From Apibacter muscae (GTDB lineage: Bacteria; Bacteroidota; Bacteroidia; Flavobacteriales; Weeksellaceae): a stretch of 64,000 nt of DNA. The stretch is taken from assembly GCF_007845635.1 (NCBI RefSeq), contig NZ_SELG01000038.1, forward strand, positions 32,513 through 96,512, written 5' to 3'. The notes beneath the pieces are model-generated. The model had not been told where the DNA came from and made no database searches. It worked only from the letters and a program-made list of their open reading frames with translations. Below are positions 46,402 to 55,094 of the stretch, one piece after another; position 1 is the first letter of the stretch, and each line of letters begins with the position of its first letter. The translations under genes and the position numbers were made by a program.

Positions 46402-48093
46402 TTATTTCTTGGAAGATTTTTTAGTTTCCTTAGAAGGATAATGTTCATAAGCATATTTTACGGCTTTATAAACATCAACAACTCCACCGCTCATGGAAAG
46501 TTCATTGAAAGGAACTGTGATTTTAGGGCTATTATCACTCTCTCCACCTGCAGTTGTTGCAACTGTAGATACATTAGCAGTTTTTAATAAAATTTCTTTT
46601 ACCTGTTCAGCAGTTAAACCTGGAAAGTAAGACCAAAGTAGAGCAGCACATCCAGCAACCACCGGAGAAGCCATACTTGTACCCTGTAAAAATTTATATT
46701 TACTACCCGTTACCGTAGAATAAATTTCAGAACCCGGTGCAAAAATATCTACTCGTTCTTTTCCATAATTAGAAAAAGAAGCTTTGAGTTTTAAACTATC
46801 TTTAGTACTTGCACCCACGGTAATCCAATTGTTAACAAATGATTTATGTTCATTATCTTTAAAATTGGTTGGAAAGTTATATTCCGTATCTACATTCATA
46901 TTATCATTACCCGCAGCATGAACCAGTAAAACCCCTTTTTTCTCAGCATATTTCATAGCTTTCCATACTACTTCTTTATTAGGAGAAAAAGGCTTTCCAA
47001 AGCTCATATTAATAATTTTTGCTCCGTTATCCACAGCATAAATAATTGCGTTAGCAACATCTTTATCTCTTTCATCCCCATCTGGTACAGCTCTAACCAC
47101 TAATATTTTTGCTACATCACCAGCAATACCATCCATTCCTATATGATTGTTTCTTTCTGCTGCAATAATTCCAGATACATGTGTTCCGTGTAAAGCATCA
47201 GGACCTTCTACTTGGTTATTTCCATAAAATTTCTCTGTAACATCTTCGTAGTTATCTCCAACTATTCCTCTAGGATCATATTCTTTGTTAAGCATATAAT
47301 TTAACTTATTGGAATAATAATCCACAGCATCTTTTATTTGCTCATCAAACATTTTCTTAATTTCATCCGCATTTTTACCGCTAATTTCTTCATCTTCAGA
47401 CATGTGTAAGAATGCTTGTTTAATCTGATCATTAGGGAATGTAGCCGCTTTAACATTTGCTACTGTTAATGGTTTATCACCTAAAGCCTCTTGTAAAGCA
47501 TAAGTCATCTGTCCTATCATAGCTTTTTGAGAATTTATTTGGTTTAAATTCTGTTGTGCCTCAGCATAGTCTTCGTCATATTTCGCTTTCGCTCTTTGGT
47601 ATTCTTTAAATTCTTTTGAATATTTTTTGCGATTGGACTCGTTGGTTTTAGGATCTCCGGTTTCAAATAACTTTTCGTATTTAACAACTATACGAGTAGA
47701 TTCAGTAGTATCATGATCTACATCTTTCCCATTTTTATTACCTATGAAGCTCCAACCGTATACATCGTCAATATATCCATTTCCATCGTCGTCTTTTCCA
47801 TTTTTTTCAATCTCTTTTATGTTTACCCAAATATTGTTTTTTAAATCAGGATGGTCTATTTGTACACCGCTATCTATAACACCAACAATTATTGGTGAGG
47901 GTTTTAACCCTTTAGACTTTAAAAAGTCTAAAGCTTCATTAGTTCCAACTCCAAAAACACTAGTTTTTTCATAGCTTTGATGATACCAGTTCTTTAAGTA
48001 AGTTGAATCAACCGGTTGACTAACCACCTGTCCAGTTAAAGAAGCTGAGGTAATTGTAAATATTATACCTAAGCTTAAAAGTATTTTTTTCAT
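46402..48093 (-). CDS. Secreted subtilisin-family (S8) serine protease
   Basis: A 563-residue exported protease. After a signal peptide (about 1-22) the catalytic triad is visible: Asp74 in VIDSGVQIDHPDL, His302 in HGTHVSG and Ser473 in GTSMASPV, with oxyanion Asn in AAGND. A charged, probably coiled-coil insertion of about 170 residues (130-300) separates the Asp and His blocks, which are normally about 35 residues apart. The chain ends in KETKKSSKK with no type IX C-terminal sorting domain, so it probably stays periplasmic or leaves by another route. Confidence 0.92.
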   Translation of the reverse strand: MKKILLSLGIIFTITSASLTGQVVSQPVDSTYLKNWYHQSYEKTSVFGVGTNEALDFLKSKGLKPSPIIVGVIDSGVQIDHPDLKNNIWVNIKEIEKNGKDDDGNGYIDDVYGWSFIGNKNGKDVDHDTTESTRIVVKYEKLFETGDPKTNESNRKKYSKEFKEYQRAKAKYDEDYAEAQQNLNQINSQKAMIGQMTYALQEALGDKPLTVANVKAATFPNDQIKQAFLHMSEDEEISGKNADEIKKMFDEQIKDAVDYYSNKLNYMLNKEYDPRGIVGDNYEDVTEKFYGNNQVEGPDALHGTHVSGIIAAERNNHIGMDGIAGDVAKILVVRAVPDGDERDKDVANAIIYAVDNGAKIINMSFGKPFSPNKEVVWKAMKYAEKKGVLLVHAAGNDNMNVDTEYNFPTNFKDNEHKSFVNNWITVGASTKDSLKLKASFSNYGKERVDIFAPGSEIYSTVTGSKYKFLQGTSMASPVVAGCAALLWSYFPGLTAEQVKEILLKTANVSTVATTAGGESDNSPKITVPFNELSMSGGVVDVYKAVKYAYEHYPSKETKKSSKK

Positions 48094-48110
48094 TTAAATA
48101 TGTATTTTTT

Positions 48111-48707
48111 TTAAAATGTTTTAATATAATTAGCAGATTTCGGACCAACGTTGAAAACCAAATCTAAAATTGATAGATTATTCATAAATTCAAATCGATC
48201 AGAAAAAACCTGTATATAATATGGGTTTTTATATTCATCATTTTTTTTAGCATTAAATGACATTCTAAAATCCGTGATTTCTGATTTTTGAATGTACTCC
48301 TGAGTATAAATAAAATTGTTGTCTAAATCAAGAATTTTACATGCCCACTCTAAAGTACTCAAATTTAAATCAAAAAGAAAAGTCTCCTTCTTTTCAAAAA
48401 TTTTTGATAATGAATCTTCATAATATTCAAAGTAAGGAGAACTTTGATAGGAAGATTGTAATGATTTCCAATGAATTTTTTGCCATGCGCTTGAGTAAGA
48501 TATTTTTATATCTTTTATAATACGAGCTCCAGAATGTTCAATAGGAATTATTAATGGAAGTTTACCATTGGCTCCCTGAATAATACATCGGTTTCTATAA
48601 GTTTGTTTGGGGAAATTCTCCCACCTTTCAATAGCTTTATCCTTATGTAATCCCCAAACATTGTAATACGAAATAGGGGCAAAGTAAAAACAAGGCAATA
48701 GAACCAT
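48111..48707 (-). CDS. WbqC-family protein
   Basis: A 198-residue protein with the WbqC layout: LPCFYFAPISYYNVW at the start, then ERWENFPKQTYRNRCIIQGANGKLPLIIPIEH and WQKIHWKSLQSSYQSSPYFEYYED. Family members occur in O-antigen loci and beside lepB in Bacteroidota, with an unproven role, perhaps sugar-nucleotide related. No O-antigen genes are near. An alternative start upstream in another frame is not supported by family similarity. Confidence 0.85.
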   Translation of the reverse strand: MVLLPCFYFAPISYYNVWGLHKDKAIERWENFPKQTYRNRCIIQGANGKLPLIIPIEHSGARIIKDIKISYSSAWQKIHWKSLQSSYQSSPYFEYYEDSLSKIFEKKETFLFDLNLSTLEWACKILDLDNNFIYTQEYIQKSEITDFRMSFNAKKNDEYKNPYYIQVFSDRFEFMNNLSILDLVFNVGPKSANYIKTF

Positions 48708-48814
48708 ACAAATTTCTTTATTAATGACAAAAATACTAATTCCATTGGAATAAGAATTTTAAAGAGAGAGAATTAAAAGGTATTTTTGCACAATTTTAAA
48801 GATTATAAATTAAA

Positions 48815-49870
48815 ATGATTAATTTAAGAACTGCGTTAATAACTAAACTGACCTTACAATCAGTGGGTAATAAGCTAAGAGAAGAAAAGAATGTTTATGC
48901 TGGAGATCTTTTTCACTTAAGTGAAAAAGAAGAAGAAGAATTGCAACCTTTCTTCATAACTCCATTTAAAAACCAGTCAGAATATTATCAATTTACTCAT
49001 TATACACAAGATATAAACTTCAATGTTTTATATACTTTATGTAAAGATATATTTGATGAAGATAAAGATTTTGTAGAATTCTCAGATAAAGTATTGGATC
49101 ATCTATTGGAACGTTCGAACCATCCACAAATAAAAAAAGGTGAAGTGTTTATAGCCTTATTAGAAGGAATAGATGTAGGACAAGAATCTAAAGTAAAAGG
49201 TATTGGGATATTTAAGTTAGAAAATAAAAATAAATTTCTAAGATTTCGTGAATCAGATATTGTTGAAATGGCCATACAAAAGGGGTATCGACTAAAATCA
49301 TCTTTGGATAAAGGTTGTGTTATTTTGAATGTACAAAAAGAATCCGGATATTTAGTACTCACCCATGACGATGCTCAAGTAGAATCAGAATATTGGAAAA
49401 AATCATTTTTAGATGTAGATTACATAAAAGACGATGCCTATCAAACAAAGAATTATATTCATTTATTGTCAGATTTTTCGCAACAATACATTTTGGAAGA
49501 GAAAGGAAAAAAAGTGCAAACAGAATTTATTGGCAATTGTTTACAAGTTTTTAATGAAAACGAGACCATTTCTCAAGAGCTTTTAGAAAAAGAATTATTG
49601 GATAATTATGGGGTAACCGAAGAATTTAAGAATTACAAAAAAGAATACTCCGAGACAAGCGCTTTACAATTTTCTGAAATTTTTGATGTTTCTACAGTAG
49701 CTTTGAATCGTGAGAAAAGAAAAATAAAAACAGATATAAAGCTTGATACTCATATACAGATAAAACTAGATATTAATTCTCCAGAATCATCAGAAGATTT
49801 TATGGAACAGGGGTATGATGAAGAGAAAAAAATGTTTTACTATAAAGTATATTACAATTCTGAATTATAA
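48815..49870 (+). CDS. Nucleoid-associated protein, NdpA/NA37-like
   Basis: A 351-residue protein of the 37-kDa nucleoid-associated family, Bacteroidota branch: ITKLTLQSVGNKLREE at the N-terminus, a FFITPFKNQSEYYQFTH segment, and the middle EVFIALLEGIDVGQESKVKGIGIFK strand pair. It binds DNA in relatives and may affect chromosome structure. It stands alone, with a 200-bp gap before pstS. A more YejK-like member of the same family lies in the island at 62.8 kb. Confidence 0.85.
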   Translation: MINLRTALITKLTLQSVGNKLREEKNVYAGDLFHLSEKEEEELQPFFITPFKNQSEYYQFTHYTQDINFNVLYTLCKDIFDEDKDFVEFSDKVLDHLLERSNHPQIKKGEVFIALLEGIDVGQESKVKGIGIFKLENKNKFLRFRESDIVEMAIQKGYRLKSSLDKGCVILNVQKESGYLVLTHDDAQVESEYWKKSFLDVDYIKDDAYQTKNYIHLLSDFSQQYILEEKGKKVQTEFIGNCLQVFNENETISQELLEKELLDNYGVTEEFKNYKKEYSETSALQFSEIFDVSTVALNREKRKIKTDIKLDTHIQIKLDINSPESSEDFMEQGYDEEKKMFYYKVYYNSEL

Positions 49871-50010
49871 TTTATTTTTTATCATTACTCTAATTAAAAT
49901 TAAAAATTTTGGTATATAAATTTATTTAAATCAAATCTAAAATTCATTTCAACAGATGTGTTTATTTAATCCAGTTATTGCCTTTGTTAATTATAACTAC
50001 TTAACTATAT

Positions 50011-50039
50011 CGTAACAATTTTGTAATATAATTGTTACG
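50011..50039. promoter_or_regulatory. Palindromic operator candidate at the pstS promoter
   Basis: CGTAACAATT (50011-50020) and AATTGTTACG (50030-50039) form a perfect 10-bp inverted repeat with a 9-bp centre. The right arm overlaps TATAATTG (50027-50034), a near-match to the -7 element, 38 bp before the pstS ATG. It is the natural place for control of the phosphate operon. Confidence 0.5.
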
Positions 50040-50071
50040 AATTAAAGCTATTATTGCTTAAAATTTTGAAA

Positions 50072-51121
50072 ATGAAAAAAAACATTTTTTTATTATTTAC
50101 AGCTCTAATAGCTTTAGTTGCTTGTAATTCCGGAGGAGAAAAAAAAGGCACTAAATTGTCCGGAGCAGGAGCAACTTTTCCAGCCCCATTTTACACTTTA
50201 GTATTTAAAGATTTTACTAAAAAAACAGGGAATGAAGTTACCTACGGGGCAACTGGAAGTGGAAGCGGTATAAGAAGCTTAAAAGACAGAACGGTTGACT
50301 TTGGTGCTACAGATGTTTACCTTTCTGAAGAAGAAATAAAAGAAATGGGAGGGAATATCTTGCATATTCCAACGGCCATGGGAGCTGTAGTTCTTTCGTA
50401 TAATTTGCCAGGGATAGACAAAATTAATTTAACATCGTCTATTATTTCAGATATTTATTTAGGTAATATCAAAAACTGGAACGATCCAAAAATTAAAGAG
50501 ATTAATCCGGAAATAAATTTCCCAGATTTAGAAATAACTCCTGTTTATAGATCCGATGGAAGCGGAACTACTTTTGTATTTACAGATTATATGTCTAAGG
50601 TTAATCAGCAATGGAAAGATAAAATTGGTGCAGGAAAATCTTTAGAATTCCCTAAAGGTATAGCAGCAAAGGGTAATCCTGGGATTGCGGGAATTATCTC
50701 AAAAACAAAAGGAGCCATTGGTTATATAGGGTCTGAATATGCTTTAGCACAAAATATACCTTTTGCAGCTTTACAAAATTCTTCTGGAAAATTTATTGAA
50801 GCTAATTCTAAAAGTATTTCAGCTTCAGCCAATGTAGATTTGCCGGACGATACTCGTATAATGATCAGTAATTCAAGTTCTCCAGATGCATATCCTATAA
50901 GTACTTTTACTTGGATCATTGTGTACCAAGAGCAAGATTATAACAACAGGGGAGAAGAAAAAGCGCGAGCATTAAAAAATTTATTAAATTTTATAGTTAG
51001 CCCAGAGTCACAAGAAGGTGCTTCTCGTTTAAACTATGCTCCAATTCCGGAAAAAGCGGTTGAAAGAGTTCATGCTATTTTAAATACCATGACTTATAAC
51101 GGTAAACCAGTTGCTGAATAA
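50072..51121 (+). CDS. pstS: Phosphate-binding lipoprotein PstS
   Basis: The high-affinity phosphate receptor of the Pst ABC transporter. A lipobox ends in VAC (Cys18), so it is a lipoprotein. The frame is open back to TTG at 50054, but the ATG at 50072 gives the correct signal peptide. Binding-site blocks are SGAGATFPAPFYT, GSGSGIRSLKDRTVDFGATD, RSDGSGTTFVFTDY and KGNPGIAG. It heads pstS-pstC-pstA-pstB-phoU-phoB-phoR, all on the same strand. Confidence 0.95.
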   Translation: MKKNIFLLFTALIALVACNSGGEKKGTKLSGAGATFPAPFYTLVFKDFTKKTGNEVTYGATGSGSGIRSLKDRTVDFGATDVYLSEEEIKEMGGNILHIPTAMGAVVLSYNLPGIDKINLTSSIISDIYLGNIKNWNDPKIKEINPEINFPDLEITPVYRSDGSGTTFVFTDYMSKVNQQWKDKIGAGKSLEFPKGIAAKGNPGIAGIISKTKGAIGYIGSEYALAQNIPFAALQNSSGKFIEANSKSISASANVDLPDDTRIMISNSSSPDAYPISTFTWIIVYQEQDYNNRGEEKARALKNLLNFIVSPESQEGASRLNYAPIPEKAVERVHAILNTMTYNGKPVAE

Positions 51122-51165
51122 TATTAAAAAACTTAAAATATTTCTATTTACATATAGATGACTCA

Positions 51166-52032
51166 ATGAAAGATCGATTGTTTAAAGTTTTACTTTATTT
51201 ATCTTCTATAATTATTTTATTAATAACTACAGGGATTGTATATGCATTAGTGATTCAAAGTTTAAAAGCATTTTCTGAAATAGGAATTTTTAAATTTATA
51301 TCCTCAGATCAATGGGATCCAAAAAATGAACAATATGGAGCATTGTCTTTCATATCAGGCACATTATTAACGTCCATTTTAGCTCTAGTTTTTTGTGTAT
51401 TTTTTTCCTTTCCTATTGCGGTATTTAACGGAGAATACTTTAAAGGATCCAAACTTTCTTCCATAGTTAGTTCTATTGTAGATTTATTAGCAGGTATACC
51501 CTCCATAGTTTATGGACTATGGGGGTTTTATGTTATATGCCCAGTATTAGTAAGTTTGGGTGTAAATAGTAGTGGATTTGGTATTTTAGCCGCTTCCTTA
51601 GTTTTATCGATAATGATAATACCTTATGCCTCTTCTTTAAGTACAGAGTTTATATCCATGGTTCCCAACGATTTAAAAGAAGCTGCTTATAGTTTGGGGG
51701 CTACAAGAATTGAAGTGATTACAAAAGTTTCATTGCCCTTTTCTGGTTCAGGAATATTTACTTCTTACATATTGGCTTTAGGGAGAGCTTTAGGAGAAAC
51801 TATGGCTGTAACAATGCTAATCGGTAATACCAATTTAATTCCAACTTCTATAGGAGATACAGGAAACACTATGGCAAGTATTATAGCCAATCAATTCGGA
51901 GAAGCAAGCGGATTAAAATTAAGTTCATTAATAGCCATAGGACTATTATTATTTTTAATAACAGCAATCATCAATTTTATAGCTAAATATAGCATGAGAG
52001 TTATTAATCCTGTAAACAAATCCAAATCATGA
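51166..52032 (+). CDS. pstC: Phosphate ABC transporter permease PstC
   Basis: One of two membrane subunits of the phosphate importer. At 288 residues it has about six helices and the permease coupling motif EAAYSLGATRIEVITKVSLP (near 170-190). Features typical of PstC are the GTLLTS segment, IPSIVYGLWGF and RALGETMAV. It lies 44 bp after pstS and overlaps pstA by 4 bp (ATGA type), which implies coupled translation. Confidence 0.95.
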   Translation: MKDRLFKVLLYLSSIIILLITTGIVYALVIQSLKAFSEIGIFKFISSDQWDPKNEQYGALSFISGTLLTSILALVFCVFFSFPIAVFNGEYFKGSKLSSIVSSIVDLLAGIPSIVYGLWGFYVICPVLVSLGVNSSGFGILAASLVLSIMIIPYASSLSTEFISMVPNDLKEAAYSLGATRIEVITKVSLPFSGSGIFTSYILALGRALGETMAVTMLIGNTNLIPTSIGDTGNTMASIIANQFGEASGLKLSSLIAIGLLLFLITAIINFIAKYSMRVINPVNKSKS

Positions 52033-52898
52033 TAACCTCTAACCTTACCTATAGAAAAATAAAAAGTAAAATATTTTTTTACATTATTTGCATAATTTCA
52101 TTCATTTCAATGATTCCACTTTTTCTTATATTGTGGGAATTGATAAAAAAAGGATATAAACAATTTAATTTTAGTTTATTTACCGAGATTGCTCCAACTT
52201 CTATGGATGCGATGTTAGCTAAAATGAGTAATGATTTGATTCCGGGTGGAATATTAAATGGGATTACAGGAAGTTTATTAATTTTAGCTATGGCTATATT
52301 AATATCTATACCTGTAGGAATATTTACAGGTATATTTTTAGCAGAAAAGAAAAATAATTTTTATGTACAGTTGATTCGTTCATTAACAGATTTGTTGCAG
52401 GGTATCCCTTCAATAGTAATAGGAGTTATTGTATATATTTGGGTAGTTAAACCTATGCATTCTTATTCTGCGTTAGCTGGTAGCGTAGCCTTAGCTATTA
52501 TGATGTTACCGATGATTATACGTTCTACAGAAGAAAGTGTTAAAATGTTACCAATTACTTTAAAAGAAGCAGCTTTAGCTTTAGGAGGATCTTATACCAA
52601 TGTTATCTTTAAAGTATTATTGCCTTCCGCATTTGGAGGAATTTTTACAGGTTCATTATTGGCTGTATCTAGAGTTATGGGAGAAACTGCTCCACTGCTG
52701 GTAACAGCCTTAGGAGCTTCAACCATTAACTGGAATGTAGCAGAACCAACCAGTGCAATACCTTTACTGATATGGGAATTTTATAACGATCCCAATTTAT
52801 CAGATTTGGTATGGTCTTCTTCTTTGCTTTTATTATTAGTTATCTTATTTATAAATGTGATAGCAAAATCAATTTCAAAAAAATGGAAAATTCAATAG
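52029..52898 (+). CDS. pstA: Phosphate ABC transporter permease PstA
   Basis: The second membrane subunit, 289 residues, six helices. PstA-type motifs: GGILNGITGSLLILA, LQGIPSIVIGVIVY, EAALALGGSYTNVIFKVLLPSA (coupling loop), and RVMGETAPLLVTALGA. It overlaps pstC by 4 bp at its start and pstB by 16 bp at its end, so the three are translated as a unit. Confidence 0.95.
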   Translation: MITSNLTYRKIKSKIFFYIICIISFISMIPLFLILWELIKKGYKQFNFSLFTEIAPTSMDAMLAKMSNDLIPGGILNGITGSLLILAMAILISIPVGIFTGIFLAEKKNNFYVQLIRSLTDLLQGIPSIVIGVIVYIWVVKPMHSYSALAGSVALAIMMLPMIIRSTEESVKMLPITLKEAALALGGSYTNVIFKVLLPSAFGGIFTGSLLAVSRVMGETAPLLVTALGASTINWNVAEPTSAIPLLIWEFYNDPNLSDLVWSSSLLLLLVILFINVIAKSISKKWKIQ

Positions 52899-53668
52899 AA
52901 AAAAACATAAAACAACCGATTTTAGAATTTAAAGATTTAAGTATATCATATACTCCAGGTAAAAATGCAGTAGAAAAAGTTAATGCTACCATCAATGAAA
53001 ATACAATTACTGCGATCATGGGCCCCTCAGGATGTGGAAAAAGTACTTTACTTCGTGCTATAAATCGCATGCATGAGCTTTATCCTAACATTAAAATTTC
53101 AGGAGAAATATTATTAAAAAATAATAATATTCTTTCCATTGATCCCATATTGGTAAGAAGAAAGATAGGTATGGTATTTCAGCGTCCCAATCCATTTCCT
53201 AATATGAGTATTTTTGAAAATGTTTTGGCAGGGTATGGATTAAATGGAATTAAACTAAAAAAATCTCAAAAAAAAGAAATTGTAGAAGAAAATTTGAGAA
53301 ACGTAGGTTTGTGGGAGGAAGTCAAAGATTCTGTAAATAAAAAAGGAACCTTTTTATCCGGTGGGCAACAACAAAGATTATGCATTGCTAGAGCCTTAGC
53401 TTTAAAACCTGAGGTTTTATTAATGGATGAACCTACTTCAGCACTAGATCCTATTTCAACCAATAGAATTGAAGAATTGATTTTGGATTTAAAGAAGGAC
53501 TATACGATACTTGTTGTAACCCATAATATGTCACAGGCAGCCCGAATCTCTGATAATTCAATGTTTATGTATTTAGGCGAGTTAGTTGAATATGATTCAA
53601 CAAGACAAATGTTTACCAAGCCTTCTAATAAACGAACAGAAGATTACTTAACCGGAGTTTTTAGCTAA
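52883..53668 (+). CDS. pstB: Phosphate ABC transporter ATPase PstB
   Basis: The ATP-hydrolysing subunit, 261 residues from the ATG at 52883. The frame is open further back, but only inside pstA. Walker A GPSGCGKST, the Q-loop FQRPNPFPNMSIFENV that is diagnostic of PstB, signature LSGGQQQRLCIARAL, Walker B VLLMDEPTSALDP, and the switch His in VVTHNMSQA are all present. It is followed by phoU 16 bp on. Confidence 0.96.
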   Translation: MENSIEKNIKQPILEFKDLSISYTPGKNAVEKVNATINENTITAIMGPSGCGKSTLLRAINRMHELYPNIKISGEILLKNNNILSIDPILVRRKIGMVFQRPNPFPNMSIFENVLAGYGLNGIKLKKSQKKEIVEENLRNVGLWEEVKDSVNKKGTFLSGGQQQRLCIARALALKPEVLLMDEPTSALDPISTNRIEELILDLKKDYTILVVTHNMSQAARISDNSMFMYLGELVEYDSTRQMFTKPSNKRTEDYLTGVFS

Positions 53669-53684
53669 ATACAAATTTACATCC

Positions 53685-54359
53685 ATGTTACCTATAAAAA
53701 TAAAACAATTAGAAATATTACTAAATGATTTTGAATTAATTTCAAAAACTGTGTTAACTCAACTTCAAATCACTCAGAAACTTCTTACTAACAATTGCAT
53801 TGATGAATTGTACATGGAATTTAATGAGAATGAAATTATCATTGATCGTTTAGAAATGAAAATTAGGGAGGAAGTAGTTTTTACAATTTTTACTTTCAAT
53901 CCATTAGCAGCAGATCTTAGAAGGATAATTGCTTACCAAGATAGCACCACCAATTTAGAAAGAATAGGAGATCAGCTATTAAATATAGTTAACTTACTTA
54001 GAAAAGTGGATGTTTCCAACTCCTACTTTCAAAAAGAGTGTAAGCAGCTCTTAGCTATGCTAGATTTGGTTAATCAGATGGTAAGGGATACATTAATAGC
54101 TTTTAAAACGGAAGATACTGAGCTGGCTTATCAGGTTATTAAAGAAGATAAACAAGTAAATCAGCTTTTTTACAATCTAAATAACAACTTAGAATTAGTT
54201 CTTATTGAAAAAAAATTTAATGATAACGATTTAAAAAGCATTTTTCCTTTAGGCTATATCAATCAAAATTTAGAAAGGATAGGAGATGCTGCAACCAATA
54301 TAGCGGAAGCTGTAGTGTATTTAACAGAAGGGAAAGATATTCGACATAAAATAATCTAA
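53685..54359 (+). CDS. phoU: Phosphate transport regulator PhoU
   Basis: PhoU links transporter activity to the sensor kinase and keeps it off when phosphate is plentiful. The 224-residue protein is all-helical with two PhoU repeats, each carrying the metal-binding E/DxxxD-like motif: TNLERIGDQLLNI in the first and NQNLERIGDAATNIAEAVVYLTEG in the second. Position between pstB and the two-component genes is standard. Confidence 0.94.
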   Translation: MLPIKIKQLEILLNDFELISKTVLTQLQITQKLLTNNCIDELYMEFNENEIIIDRLEMKIREEVVFTIFTFNPLAADLRRIIAYQDSTTNLERIGDQLLNIVNLLRKVDVSNSYFQKECKQLLAMLDLVNQMVRDTLIAFKTEDTELAYQVIKEDKQVNQLFYNLNNNLELVLIEKKFNDNDLKSIFPLGYINQNLERIGDAATNIAEAVVYLTEGKDIRHKII

Positions 54360-54366
54360 AAGTATT

Positions 54367-55062
54367 ATGACGGACGCAAAGATTCATTTATTAATAGTTG
54401 ACGATGAAATAGATATTAGAGAGATTCTCCAATTTAATTTGGAAAATGAAGGATATTTAGTAGACTTAGCTGATTCTGCGGAGCAAGCACTGGAAAAAAT
54501 TCAAAATTCTACTTACCATTTAATTCTTTTAGACGTAATGATGGGAGGAATATCTGGCTATAAAATGGCAGAAAAACTTCGTAAAAATAACAATGATATA
54601 CCCATTATATTCTTAACAGCTAAAAATACTGAAAATGACGTTTTAACTGGATTTTCCATTGGAGCTGATGACTTTATAACTAAACCTTTTTCTGTAAAAG
54701 AAGTTATAGCAAGAGTAAAAAGTATTTTAAAGAGAACCGGTAAAGTTGACGATTCAATAATAAATAAATCATCGATTATAATAGTAAAAAATCTATCAAT
54801 CGATATAGATAGAAAGGAAGTATGTATTGATGATCAATCAGTGAATTTGACAAAAACAGAGTTTGAAATCTTGTTATTATTACTTAAAAATCAAAACAAA
54901 TTATTTTCTAGAAACGATATTTTGACTAAGGTTTGGCACGAAGATGAGTATGTTTTAGAGCGTACAGTTGATGTTCATATTGCTAGACTTAGGAAAAAAA
55001 TTGGCGATTATGGAAAGTTTATTATAAACAAAACCGGTTACGGATATTGCTTCTCTCATTAA
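54367..55062 (+). CDS. phoB: PhoB-like OmpR-family response regulator
   Basis: A 231-residue regulator. The receiver has the acidic pair in LIVDDEID, phosphoacceptor Asp56 in LLDVMM, and Lys106 in FITKPFS. A winged-helix DNA-binding domain follows, with TKTEFEILLLLLKNQNKLFSR and RTVDVHIARLRKKIG. Placement after phoU makes it the PhoB of this operon. It probably binds upstream of pstS, where a perfect palindrome overlaps the promoter. The kinase gene starts 32 bp after its stop if the ATG is used. Confidence 0.93.
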   Translation: MTDAKIHLLIVDDEIDIREILQFNLENEGYLVDLADSAEQALEKIQNSTYHLILLDVMMGGISGYKMAEKLRKNNNDIPIIFLTAKNTENDVLTGFSIGADDFITKPFSVKEVIARVKSILKRTGKVDDSIINKSSIIIVKNLSIDIDRKEVCIDDQSVNLTKTEFEILLLLLKNQNKLFSRNDILTKVWHEDEYVLERTVDVHIARLRKKIGDYGKFIINKTGYGYCFSH

Positions 55063-55094
55063 AAAAAATTACACATACTCAAACTTTATTAAAA

